Origin: Pantoea cypripedii
GTDB lineage: Bacteria > Pseudomonadota > Gammaproteobacteria > Enterobacterales > Enterobacteriaceae
Reading direction: 5' to 3'
DNA length: 64,000 bases
Assembly (NCBI RefSeq): GCF_011395035.1
Contig: NZ_CP024768.1
Location: forward strand, 2,021,286 to 2,085,285
This document shows, in pieces, positions 53,269-61,518 of the stretch (its first letter is position 1; every line of letters begins with the position of its first letter). The translations under genes were made by a program, and so were the position numbers. Under the pieces are notes generated by a model. It was not told the DNA's origin, searched no databases, and saw only the letters and a program-made list of their open reading frames with translations.

Positions 53269-54678
53269 TTATCCGTTCACTTCGCGTCCTGAACTGCCTC
53301 TCAGCTCCCTTAACAGCCAGTTAAAAAGCATCAGAAGCGCCAGCTTCTTTATATTCTGCGCCGTCGCCGCCAGCAGGCACTGCATCTGCACCTTCATCAG
53401 ACCACGGAACCGCGCATAGCGGTGACCGTGGTGCTGTTTCGCATCCGCGAAGCTCCGTTCCACCGTCTCCTTACGCCGCGCGTACACTTTCTTTCCCCAT
53501 TTCGTCAGTCGCAGCTCGTTCGCCTTCTCTTTCGCCTCTTCCCACACGTGCCGCGTCACCGTTTTCTGCTGGCTCCGGCTCTGCGTACACCGCTCACGCA
53601 TCGGGCATACGCCACACACCACACGGTCTGAGCGATAGTGCCGGTAGCCGTTACGGTCCGTAGTGCCATAGCACAGCTCGCTGTCTGCCGGACAGACATA
53701 CAGGTCCCGCTCCGCGTCATACCGGAAGTGCTTTTTCTGATAATCATTCTGGCCTTTGTTCGGCCTGCGGTAGCCCGGCACCAGCGCGATGCCCATTTCC
53801 TGTGTCAGATGGCAGACCGCTGCAGTGAAGTAGCCTGCATCCACGCCCGCCGCGACCGGCTCCAGCCCGAACCGGCTTATCTGGCGCTTCAGCCGCCCAA
53901 TGAAGGGCTGGCTGTCGTGGATATTGCCCGGCGTGACGAACGTGTCGGTGATGATGCCGTACTTCCCGTCCACCGTGCGGTGGTCCAGATAAAAGAAGCC
54001 CTGCGGCTTGTTGTCCCGGTGCATAAAGCCGCTTTCCGGGTCGGTGGTGCTGACTTTGGTATTCTTAACGGCGGCTGCGCTTTCTGGCGATTTTTTTACG
54101 CCGGGCAGCGGCTTTTTTTCACGCTGTTTCCTGTCGGCCTCCACGGCGGCATTCAGCTCCGCCAGATATTCGCTGACCCCTTCCGGGCGCAGTTCATTAA
54201 TGGCTTTGCGCGGGTTCGCATCGGCTTTCAGGTGCGTGCTGTCGGTGTAGAGCACGCGGCCATTCGCCATGCCCTGACTCAGCGCCTGCTCCACGATGTG
54301 GTCAAAAATCTGCTGGAACACGTCGCTGTCGTTAAAGCGGCGGATACGGTTCTGGCTGAGGGTGGAGGCGTCCGGGACTTTCTCCGTCAGGCCCATGCGC
54401 AGGAACCAGCGGTAAGCAACGTTGACCTGGATTTCCCTGACCAGACGACGCTCAGAGGGGACACCGAAGAGGTAGCCCAGCAGCATCATTTTAATCAGGC
54501 GGACGGGGTCAATGGCCGGTCGGCCGTTGTCGGCGCAGTAGAGGTGTGCCACGGCATCGCGGATAAATTCGAAGTCAATGGCGGCATCGATTTTGCGCAC
54601 CAGATGGTCTTCAGGCACCAGCTCGTCGAGGGTGACCATTTCAAACTGGTATTGCTGTGGGGCGGGTTCTTTGAGCAT
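53269..54678 (-). CDS. IS1182-family transposase
   Basis: A 469-residue DDE transposase. The N-terminal DUF772-type region (DHLVRKIDAAIDFEFIRDAV near residue 24, RPAIDPVRLIKMMLLGYLFG near 53) is followed by the RNase H-like core with VLYTDSTHLKADANPRKA near 144, GVDAGYFTAAV near 280 and a late ETVERSFADAKQHHGHRYAR near 410, which carries the last acidic residue. A Cys-rich insert (CGVCPMRERCTQSR near 355) is also usual in this family. The frame is intact and so probably active. Confidence 0.93.
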   Translation of the reverse strand: MLKEPAPQQYQFEMVTLDELVPEDHLVRKIDAAIDFEFIRDAVAHLYCADNGRPAIDPVRLIKMMLLGYLFGVPSERRLVREIQVNVAYRWFLRMGLTEKVPDASTLSQNRIRRFNDSDVFQQIFDHIVEQALSQGMANGRVLYTDSTHLKADANPRKAINELRPEGVSEYLAELNAAVEADRKQREKKPLPGVKKSPESAAAVKNTKVSTTDPESGFMHRDNKPQGFFYLDHRTVDGKYGIITDTFVTPGNIHDSQPFIGRLKRQISRFGLEPVAAGVDAGYFTAAVCHLTQEMGIALVPGYRRPNKGQNDYQKKHFRYDAERDLYVCPADSELCYGTTDRNGYRHYRSDRVVCGVCPMRERCTQSRSQQKTVTRHVWEEAKEKANELRLTKWGKKVYARRKETVERSFADAKQHHGHRYARFRGLMKVQMQCLLAATAQNIKKLALLMLFNWLLRELRGSSGREVNG

Positions 54679-54756
54679 GGCGGTCAGTCCGTTAAGTGCA
54701 CTGACCTTATTAGATCAAAGTCCCGGTCTTACGACCAGGACTTTGTCAGCAGTCTG

Positions 54757-54788
54757 ACAAAGGCATAACCAAATGGTTATGCCTTTGT
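54757..54788. repeat. Right 32-bp direct repeat flanking the IS
   Basis: Identical to the sequence at 53127-53158. It is again a full palindrome, so it can still form a terminator hairpin on this side of the IS. Confidence 0.85.
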
Positions 54789-55006
54789 CATATTAGTTAA
54801 AGTCAAGGCATACATCTGTGTCATATTTCTTGTGAAAAACACGGATTTTTCTGTCCCTTTGCAGAAATACAGAAGCTTTGGGTGATTTTCATAAAAGATT
54901 CTTTTGCGACTAAATAACTTATCAGCAGCACAAGCGCAGTGTGCAGGGAGGCGGCTGAATGTTGCGTTTATAGATAAATCCCGCCTCATTTCTTATAGGT
55001 TATCTT

Positions 55007-55570
55007 ATGCCAAGAGAAGTTACTCATACGCCGATATATACGATCTATGATCATGAGGCAATGACAACATCAGCGACTGGGTCAGGAAAAAAATTAGGTT
55101 ATCTTAATATAGAGCTAGGTGAGGCAGCTGAAAAGTTAAAATATAGTCCGCAACTCGCTCATGAGTATTTGAGTGAAGAGGTGGCGGGGTACGCTAATTT
55201 GTATGAAAAGATCGAAAGCAGACTAAAAGAATTTATAAGTATCTATCCTCACCCGGCAGACAAACTGCTCGAAAATTACTCTCAAATCATAGTCGCTATA
55301 CAAGAGCCAGGAGCGATTACGTCGACGGAGGCACGAGAACATTTAACAGCTTTATTACCTGAGGTGATTATGTCAGCGAAAAAAAAGGGAGGAGTCGCCT
55401 GGGCAACGGCATTAGTTGCAACGATAAAAAATGACCCACAAGGACGCAAAGAACTGATAAAGAAACTTGAGGAAAAGATGGCAGATCCTCGGAATGAAAT
55501 TCTATGCCAGCAAGGGAAGAAAAGTACTTATGAGCGACTGGAGTTAATTAATAGTCACTCTTTATGTTGA
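55007..55570 (+). CDS. Unknown protein, AT-rich, likely N-terminal part of a frameshifted gene
   Basis: A 187-residue frame in DNA clearly richer in A and T than the rest of the window. The protein is charged and helical (ELGEAAEKLKYSPQLAHEYL near residue 37, ELIKKLEEKMADPRNE near 148), with no signal peptide. I do not recognise it. The stop comes in sequence that, read one base over, continues smoothly as LYVELTNNDIKM into the next gene, so the two may once have been one protein of about 530 residues. Alternatively it could be a small partner of that protein. The ribosome binding site (AGG) is weak. Confidence 0.5.
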   Translation: MPREVTHTPIYTIYDHEAMTTSATGSGKKLGYLNIELGEAAEKLKYSPQLAHEYLSEEVAGYANLYEKIESRLKEFISIYPHPADKLLENYSQIIVAIQEPGAITSTEAREHLTALLPEVIMSAKKKGGVAWATALVATIKNDPQGRKELIKKLEEKMADPRNEILCQQGKKSTYERLELINSHSLC

Positions 55571-55592
55571 ACTGACCAATAACGATATCAAA

Positions 55593-56609
55593 ATGACTTA
55601 CGATTATGATGGAAAAACAGGAATGCTGCGTCCGAATCATAAGCATGTCGATGAAAAAGGTAAGCCAATGAGGCTTCCTGGGGGTTTTAATCTTCCAGTT
55701 GAGCAAAGATCAACACTTCAGGAATTTATGAAGAGTAATCTTTCGGGTTTTTCAGAATTAACAAAAATACAGTTAGATAATTATATTGATAATATCCCTG
55801 CCAGCAGCTACCGAGAGATGATGGCATTTTTATTTAGAGCAAAAAATGGTAAAGAATGTGAGTGGATAGCGAAACATAAACCCGTTAATGACAATGTCGG
55901 CCCAGATTTAAAGTCTCAGGTTCAACCAAAGGTGAGAAGGGATGAGGTTGAGCCTGATGTTGTTCCTGAGGCTGGACCATCGAAAAAGAGAAAAAGAGTA
56001 GCCTTATATGCTGATGGAGGGAGACATTCGGTGCTGCCGGATTCGAAACCATCAACATCCGGTGCATTATATGCACCTTACGGTAATGGTAATAGTTCAC
56101 GAAGAAATGCAAGCTCCAGTTCCAGACGGAGTGAACCAGTTGCTCCTGGAAATACCAATACGCCGGACATGGTCATTATGGCAAGAAGTAAAAATGGGGA
56201 TGTCTATAGCAAGACTAAACTTCAGCAAGGAGAATGGCCTAAGGAAGTTATTCATTACACTGCTTATGATTCATCAATAAATATAGACAGGGATAATCAC
56301 ATCAACGCATCTAATATAATCAGAGGTCATAAGACGGATAAAGTTCAGGGTTTTTTTGTTACGCCTCTCACACCGAAAGATAGCACCGAGGAAAAAATCG
56401 TCAATGAAATAATAGGGACAAACCAATATGGTGGGCGTTCAAACAGGGCCAGAATACTCTATAAAATAGATACCAGCAGGCTGCCTGAGGGAACTCATAT
56501 CTGGAAGGTTTCCTATAGCAAGGATGTATTTATAGTTGAACCACCTGGTCTTGACAAGTCACTCAAAATTATTTCGTCTAAAACTTCAACTGATGAAAAA
56601 GTGCCGTGA
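55593..56609 (+). CDS. Unknown protein with possible ADP-ribosyltransferase-like C-terminus
   Basis: A 338-residue frame. After a helical start, residues 110-200 are low-complexity and rich in Lys, Ser, Pro and Asn (GPSKKRKRVALY; RRNASSSSRRSEPVAP). The C-terminal 130 residues look folded: IHYTAYDSS (His221-Tyr222-Thr223), then GFFVTPLTP near 253. HYT followed by G-hydrophobic-aromatic-x-T resembles HYD1-type ADP-ribosyltransferase toxins, but the match is short. No ribosome binding site precedes the ATG, and the frame is open back to 55548, which supports a frameshift link with the gene before it. It could be an effector or toxin; no immunity gene is evident. Confidence 0.5.
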   Translation: MTYDYDGKTGMLRPNHKHVDEKGKPMRLPGGFNLPVEQRSTLQEFMKSNLSGFSELTKIQLDNYIDNIPASSYREMMAFLFRAKNGKECEWIAKHKPVNDNVGPDLKSQVQPKVRRDEVEPDVVPEAGPSKKRKRVALYADGGRHSVLPDSKPSTSGALYAPYGNGNSSRRNASSSSRRSEPVAPGNTNTPDMVIMARSKNGDVYSKTKLQQGEWPKEVIHYTAYDSSINIDRDNHINASNIIRGHKTDKVQGFFVTPLTPKDSTEEKIVNEIIGTNQYGGRSNRARILYKIDTSRLPEGTHIWKVSYSKDVFIVEPPGLDKSLKIISSKTSTDEKVP

Positions 56610-56664
56610 TTTGGAAGGGGGAGTTTGATAAGTACGAAAAAGAATAGTACGTATAAGGTACAAC

Positions 56665-56699
56665 GTAGCGGCAGGGTTTATCGTGCCGCTATATTTTTT
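56665..56699 (+). terminator. Degraded REP copy with T tract, likely terminator
   Basis: gtagcggcagggtttatcgtgccgctat is a diverged single repeat that still pairs at its ends (tagcggca / tgccgcta). The run attttttt follows at once, so it now resembles a rho-independent terminator for the gene before it. Confidence 0.65.
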
Positions 56700-56798
56700 T
56701 GCCTGATTTAGCCTATTAAAAATGGAAAAATTATGAAGAATGACTATATCTTAACTCTGACAAAAGGGTGCAACGAATAAAGTAATAAGGAAGTGGCT

Positions 56799-57803
56799 AT
56801 GACGGTAACTTTCCAGCAGCATAGAATTGCTCAAATATTCAATACGAATCGTATGCGTGTCACTCAGCATAGTCATTGCGTTAAGCATCGTCATCATCTG
56901 GTCGCCACGCTGAATAGCGTGAAAAATGAAACCACCGGCTTTACGCTGGAAAGCAATAATATAAAACGCAACCATCGACTGACTCTCTCACCGAAAAACC
57001 TCTATCAATGGGTTGTTGTTATTTCTGTTTTATCCCATGCTGCACTCGCAGCAACCCAACCCGAAATAGCAGTGAAATATTTAACCCCGGCACACAAGGT
57101 TGAATATTTTCATGCTTATGAAGCAAGGTTTATCCGGGATACCACAGAAGAAAGGAATTCATTAGTAGAAATCATTGGCCATATGAAACAATGTAAAAAG
57201 ATCGTTGATCGTAATATCCATGAGATCGAGCGTTTTTTGCCCAGTCAGTCTTATGTCAGTCTGCGTTGTGAACGAGTCTTCAACACTAATCAGATCGCGA
57301 GTGATCAATTGGGAGTGAGTTTATCAGACTATGGGACAGAAACCTGCCTTCCTGATTGTGATGCAACAATAACGCTAGCTGAAGAAAATATTTTAATGCT
57401 CAATAATAAGATTGACGATATGACGCGAATGCGAATTGAACTCGACAGTGCTGTCATTACACCCGATGATCAAATATTAAGGGATGAAATCAGAAGGAAA
57501 ATAAATGCCCTAAACATTACCATTACGGAGAGTCGATCACTGATTGATGAATGCAGGAGTATTCAAGCGAACGCAGGCGTAATACGTAACAAAGCACGCT
57601 TATGTAAGAATGCTTTTATTTTTAATTGTGATGGTGTCTTTTCTTCGGATGTTAGATTTCCAGACTTAAATAACAACCCACCCGATACTGCTTTCTTTAA
57701 TATGCGTGCTTATGAAACCTCGTTGAAGGCGTTACGCGGTAAAATTGAAACAGAAATCGTGCTGGCGCATAACCAACTTCTCGCCTCTCCCCGCTTAGGG
57801 TGA
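56799..57803 (+). CDS. Unknown exported or membrane-anchored protein with long N-terminal extension
   Basis: A 334-residue protein. A basic, His-rich region of about 67 residues comes before the only hydrophobic segment (YQWVVVISVLSHAALAA, residues 69-85), which ends like a signal peptide. The remaining 245 residues are helical and acidic, with eight or so Cys residues (KQCKK, SLRCERVF, ETCLPDCDA, IDECRS, RLCKNAFIFNCDG) that could form disulfides in the periplasm or outside. Extended signal regions occur in autotransporters and some secreted proteins. I know no family for it. AAGGA precedes the ATG at 56799. AT-rich like its neighbours. Confidence 0.6.
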   Translation: MTVTFQQHRIAQIFNTNRMRVTQHSHCVKHRHHLVATLNSVKNETTGFTLESNNIKRNHRLTLSPKNLYQWVVVISVLSHAALAATQPEIAVKYLTPAHKVEYFHAYEARFIRDTTEERNSLVEIIGHMKQCKKIVDRNIHEIERFLPSQSYVSLRCERVFNTNQIASDQLGVSLSDYGTETCLPDCDATITLAEENILMLNNKIDDMTRMRIELDSAVITPDDQILRDEIRRKINALNITITESRSLIDECRSIQANAGVIRNKARLCKNAFIFNCDGVFSSDVRFPDLNNNPPDTAFFNMRAYETSLKALRGKIETEIVLAHNQLLASPRLG

Positions 57804-57921
57804 CTTCATCAGTTTTCTGACTTTTCCCTGATAATGGCGTTCGTTCGGGGCAAATATGTTACGGTATTTCACTGCAAGGAATGACAGACTCCATCCAGAA
57901 TGTAACAAATGAGGAGAGTAC

Positions 57922-59247
57922 ATGGAAACCGGCAGGGTTAAAAAAATGGGTTTTAACGTTACAGCTACTGATATTGATGCTGATATCACCCTATCGCAAC
58001 GGGTTCCCGTCAGGGAAATATCGAATGATAATGTTCAGCCGATTAGTCAGACAATCGAAAATCCCTATGACATATCGTCAGAAGGTAGTCTGAAGAAAAT
58101 CATTTCATTGTTTTCAGAGCTGAATATTCTTCATATGGAAACGCAAACTACACCTTTTTTATCTACTATTAATCTATTTCAGCAACATTACGAAAGTAGT
58201 GAAGCGTTCCGGGCTTTGTTTGATAAAGCTTACCAAAGAATAAGTCATGCTGATTTTACAACCAGGAAAAGGTTCGCACAGATTCTTCATGCACTCAATG
58301 ATTATGAGAAAGAGTTCAATGAAAACCCATTAAGTAAAGAAGTTGCATTATTTTGTAGTATGCAAAAAATTATTTCCCATGGTTCAGGTTTAATCAATGT
58401 CGGAGCACTAAAAGGTACGCTCACCTGTGATGATAATACCATTGCACAAGTGATAGAGGATTTGGAAAGCCGTTGTCTGGATAACTACCTGCGAGTCGAA
58501 ACCAAAGATCATACCCCGGAGACGAGTGGCGTTTGTAATTCACCTTTGGATCTCACATTGTTAGAAATTAATGATCTGATTAAAAATTACAATGTGGAAA
58601 ATAAAAGGGTGGTGCTGCTTTTCGATTTCGACGATACCATCAGCATTACCAGCCATCGATTTATGGGTATCTCTAACAAAGAGTGGGCTGACAGAGATGA
58701 TGACAGGACCGCATATGATAAAGAAACGCATATCCGGGATGTTTTTCTCTCAGTTTGTGAGGGGCGGACGTATGTTGGATTTATTTCATCGCGGTCTTTT
58801 ATTGATGGTGCACTTATCAAACTGGTTGATTTCTTATTCGCTAAAGATATTGCTGGGGCGTTATGGCATGACGAACCCGCTCCTGAAATGACAATTAATT
58901 TTGATGGTACGGTCGATAAAGATATTACCAAATTCCCGAATGGTGATGTCCGTTCATGGTGCTACAAAGATAAAGTTTACCTGACATCGAGGACACCGAA
59001 AATTGATATTATTAATGATATTGTGAATAAGCTGGCTACCCAACACGGTGTCAAACCGAGCGATTTCTTTGTCGCGTTTTGTGACGATGACGGTGGGAAT
59101 CATGACGTCGCGCGTAATGCTTTTAAACAGATGAAACGCGACGGAGTTGAAAGCTATGAGCTTTTATCGGTGCAAACATTCCCGTATGACATGGTCGAGA
59201 GCGTGTATGTCTACCGGGATGCCGTAGAGAGAGAATCCGACGCATAA
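57922..59247 (+). CDS. Unknown protein with C-terminal HAD-type phosphatase domain
   Basis: A 441-residue protein. Residues 1-220 are helical with no known domain. From residue 230 a haloacid-dehalogenase-like fold begins: VVLLFDFDDTIS carries nucleophile Asp235 and Asp237, GFISSRSF near 287 fits motif II, and FFVAFCDDDGGNHDVARN near 390 fits motif IV with its acidic cluster. It has no signal peptide. A phosphatase acting on a protein, nucleotide or sugar phosphate is possible. GAGGAG stands before the ATG. Being the last of three unfamiliar AT-rich genes next to an IS, it may have arrived with them and could be a secreted effector. Confidence 0.65.
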   Translation: METGRVKKMGFNVTATDIDADITLSQRVPVREISNDNVQPISQTIENPYDISSEGSLKKIISLFSELNILHMETQTTPFLSTINLFQQHYESSEAFRALFDKAYQRISHADFTTRKRFAQILHALNDYEKEFNENPLSKEVALFCSMQKIISHGSGLINVGALKGTLTCDDNTIAQVIEDLESRCLDNYLRVETKDHTPETSGVCNSPLDLTLLEINDLIKNYNVENKRVVLLFDFDDTISITSHRFMGISNKEWADRDDDRTAYDKETHIRDVFLSVCEGRTYVGFISSRSFIDGALIKLVDFLFAKDIAGALWHDEPAPEMTINFDGTVDKDITKFPNGDVRSWCYKDKVYLTSRTPKIDIINDIVNKLATQHGVKPSDFFVAFCDDDGGNHDVARNAFKQMKRDGVESYELLSVQTFPYDMVESVYVYRDAVERESDA

Positions 59248-59625
59248 TCCTCAACGGCTTCAGACGACGCTACGTGAAATCTGAGGAAAGAGCAGGGCCA
59301 TGATGGCAGAATTTTGCCGTAGCGGCGTCAGGCTGGCATATGCCGTCGCGGCGCGATTTATCGCGCAATCCAGTGCGGGGTGCCAAAAACCCGCGTGATA
59401 AATCACGCCGCGACGGGAGAGGTGCGTTCCGGGGTCTGTGCAGATATCGTATTTAACATAATATACATTATAGGTACTTTTGTGGGTGTCAGGAAAGAGT
59501 CGTTACTCACTGAAACTAATCGCATCGCAAATTGTCTTTAAGGCAATGTCTGGCCTTTCGTGCCTGGCATGAAGCCTGCAATAGGCATCGAAACGTGGAA
59601 ATCAATTGATATTAAGGATGAGCAA
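59248..59625. other. Intergenic stretch with repeat pair, otherwise unassigned
   Basis: This 378-base gap contains a palindromic repeat pair at 59344-59413 (variant gtcgcggcgcgatttatcgcgc and gcgtgataaatcacgccgcgac). To its right an AT-rich segment around 59447-59485 (catatattaca-like steps) probably holds the promoter of the small exported-protein gene. I see no other gene in it. Confidence 0.6.
59344..59413. repeat. REP-like palindromic repeat pair, gtcgcgg variant
   Basis: Inverted pair in which the outer bases read gtcgcgg / ccgcgac instead of gtagcgg / ccgctac. The change is matched on both arms, so base pairing of the hairpin is kept. Confidence 0.88.
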
Positions 59626-59898
59626 ATGAGTATGTTGAAAAATCTAACCACACTCTCTCTGTTTTTGCTGAGCATGTCAGCGCTGGCCAGTACATCACCT
59701 CAAACCATCTCCGTCATAAGTCATGGCAAATCTGTTGCGTCATTTAAGGTTCCTGACAACACCAAAATTGAGATATCGGCAGATAAACATCAAGCGAGCA
59801 AATTCACAGGCAACGCCAAACTGTTACTGACCTTTCCTTCTGGTGAAGTCATGAACATTGAAGCTGATGAGCTGGCGATTGAAGCCACCGCCAGCTGA
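59626..59898 (+). CDS. Small exported protein, unknown function
   Basis: A 90-residue protein. The signal peptide (MSMLKNLTTLSLFLLSMSAL, cleaved near ALA|S) is followed by a short beta-rich mature part with LLLTFPSGEVMNIEADELAI near its end, faintly like a single OstA/LptA-type repeat. The ATG at 59626 has AAGGATG upstream and is better than an earlier frame opening at 59560. I do not know its role. A strong terminator follows directly. Confidence 0.7.
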   Translation: MSMLKNLTTLSLFLLSMSALASTSPQTISVISHGKSVASFKVPDNTKIEISADKHQASKFTGNAKLLLTFPSGEVMNIEADELAIEATAS

Positions 59899-59911
59899 GG
59901 TTGACCCGGCA

Positions 59912-59944
59912 AGAAACAACCAGCTGTCTCAGCTGGTTGTTTCT
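59912..59944. terminator. Strong bidirectional terminator
   Basis: AGAAACAACCAGCTG and CAGCTGGTTGTTTCT form a perfect 15-base stem around TCT, with A and T bases at the outer ends. It lies between convergent genes and can end transcripts from both sides. Confidence 0.85.
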
Positions 59945-59951
59945 CTGGCAA

Positions 59952-60788
59952 TTACCAGCTGACGGGCTTCAGCTGCATACCATGATTACCCCGGTAATCC
60001 GGTGATACCGGCGATGTCCAGTTAGCCAGTAACTCAGACTGCGGTTTGTAGATTTCGACTCCCAGCGGTCGACACACTTTCAGCGTATCTTCCGCTTCGT
60101 CGCCCCACATCGGCAGTGACAAATCGCCGCCCGGACAGGTAGATAACGCACACAGCAGGTCAATCTCGGCGAAGAACTCCAGGTAGTCGCCCTTTTTCGC
60201 CGGACAGGCTTTCATAAAGTATTGATCATCGTCATTCAGGCCGGTGCACTGGAAGACATTCATCACATCATGAACATCAAACTCGGTCAGACCATACGGC
60301 TGCACGGCACGCACCAGGTTGGAATGGCAATGAAAATCGAAATCTTCACCGGTCAGCAGCTTGTTGACGTAAGGATCGCAACGCGTTCCCAGCAAATCAT
60401 GCACCCGGCCACCATCGCTGTCGATGCCATAATCGGCCAGCGAGTCAGCGGTTATGGTCGCCATTGGGCGGATAAACGGTAAATTGGACCACAGGCGATC
60501 GTAAGTTGAAAGATGCGCACGTTGCAGCTGACGTGTGCGGGAAACCCACATTCTCTCGCGCGGATCGCGGCGGTTCCAGATGTTCAAGTCCCCAACCTGT
60601 GGACCTTCCGGTGTGGTGATACGGAAAATATGTCCGGCTGGTACTTCCCAGGCGAAACCGGTCCGAATCGGGATCAGATGGGAAGCGGTAAGTTCACGCG
60701 GTCCCTCGGCCAGCGCCTGATAGAACTGGCGGTCAACATCTAATGCAGAGCCGGATGTGCTCTGATAAGCGGCAGGATAATTCGACAT
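59952..60788 (-). CDS. DUF1989 (urea carboxylase-associated) family protein
   Basis: A 278-residue DUF1989 protein. Family features are FRITTPEGPQVGDLNIWNRR near residue 56, GTRCDPYVNKLLTG near 134 with a conserved Cys, and NVFQCTGLNDDDQYFMKACP near 178. Relatives next to urea/guanidine carboxylase genes act as carboxyguanidine deiminase subunits, but here there is no carboxylase and only one copy. The partners are an amino-acid ABC importer and a GntR regulator, so a different guanidino or amide compound may be the substrate. Its ATG overlaps the regulator stop by one base. Confidence 0.82.
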   Translation of the reverse strand: MSNYPAAYQSTSGSALDVDRQFYQALAEGPRELTASHLIPIRTGFAWEVPAGHIFRITTPEGPQVGDLNIWNRRDPRERMWVSRTRQLQRAHLSTYDRLWSNLPFIRPMATITADSLADYGIDSDGGRVHDLLGTRCDPYVNKLLTGEDFDFHCHSNLVRAVQPYGLTEFDVHDVMNVFQCTGLNDDDQYFMKACPAKKGDYLEFFAEIDLLCALSTCPGGDLSLPMWGDEAEDTLKVCRPLGVEIYKPQSELLANWTSPVSPDYRGNHGMQLKPVSW

Positions 60789-61510
60789 CAGTATAATTCT
60801 CCATGAGAAAAAGGATGACTAAAAGTGGTGGTCAGCTGGCGCTCGGAATAGTCGAGGTAATCAATGAGCGCCTGACATGCGGCTGCGGTTTGTTGCTCGC
60901 CCAGTAATGTCAGGATCTGACGATCGCGGGCAATCCACGGCAGCTGAAAATCACGCTCGCCAGCACCGCTGCAAAACAGCAGACGTAGCTGCGCCAGTAA
61001 GACGCTGAAGAAATCGTTAAATCGTGAGCAGCCCAACATCTGTACGATGCTCTGATGAAAACGCAGGCTGTGGGTGCCCACGCTGCGCCACTGTTCTTCG
61101 GCTGCGGCCTGGGCGGCTTTGTCCAGATGCTGCGCCATGCGCGTCAGATGAAAGTCGCTGATTGGCGTGTTCACTGTCAGCGCCAGCACTTCCAGATGGC
61201 GGCGTGCTTTGAAAATATCGCGCACATCCCGCTTATCCAGCTGGCGAACAAACACTCCGCGATTCTGGTGATAATTCACCAACCCTTCGCCGTGTAAAAA
61301 ACGCAGCGCTTCCCGCAGCGTATTGCGGGAACTGTCACATAACGCCGCCAGTTCGATTTCAGCCAGCGCCTGTCCGGCGACCAGGTTGCCGCTGATAATA
61401 TTTTCACGCAGCAGAATCGAAATGCGCTCGAACGCTGGCAAGCCAGATAAATCAATATGTTCTGGTATTTCAATGGTTAGGGTGCGGGCTTCCCCGGCTG
61501 TTCCTTTCAT
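60788..61510 (-). CDS. GntR-family (FCD) transcriptional regulator
   Basis: A 240-residue GntR regulator of the FCD class. The winged helix lies at about residues 28-85 (FERISILLRENIISGNLVAG and SSRNTLREALRFLHGEGLVN), and the helical ligand domain follows with VRDIFKARRHLEVLALTVN near 97. It is encoded between the fused transporter gene (8-base gap) and the DUF1989 gene, so it most likely controls this operon. Confidence 0.88.
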   Translation of the reverse strand: MKGTAGEARTLTIEIPEHIDLSGLPAFERISILLRENIISGNLVAGQALAEIELAALCDSSRNTLREALRFLHGEGLVNYHQNRGVFVRQLDKRDVRDIFKARRHLEVLALTVNTPISDFHLTRMAQHLDKAAQAAAEEQWRSVGTHSLRFHQSIVQMLGCSRFNDFFSVLLAQLRLLFCSGAGERDFQLPWIARDRQILTLLGEQQTAAACQALIDYLDYSERQLTTTFSHPFSHGELY

Positions 61511-61518
61511 AGCTGACC

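Larger units (their letters stand above)
53159..54756 (-). mobile_element. IS1182-family insertion sequence, complete
   Basis: A 1598-base element bounded by the inverted repeats CAGACTGCTGAC (53159-53170) and GTCAGCAGTCTG (54745-54756), which match at all 12 positions. It holds one intact transposase gene. Both sides carry the same 32-base palindrome, which I read as an unusually long target duplication; IS1182 elements are known to favour palindromes and to make long, variable duplications. The intact gene and identical flanks suggest a recent insertion. Confidence 0.85.

Noticed and set aside
53638..54768. 376-codon frame on the + strand across the IS
   Set aside because: Antisense to the intact transposase and runs through the IS end; a known artefact in IS1182-like elements.
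54789..57921. Hrp-box promoters (GGAACC...CCAC) before the effector-like genes
   Set aside because: I looked upstream of 55007, 56799 and 57922, and upstream of the partial gene at 293, and found no such motif.
5681..59413. Repeated palindromes as a CRISPR array
   Set aside because: The copies are scattered kilobases apart, are themselves palindromic, have no regular spacers, and no cas genes are present.
53109..59951. Integrative element with tRNA attachment site
   Set aside because: No tRNA gene, integrase or flanking att repeat is visible; the only flanking repeat is the 32-base IS target.
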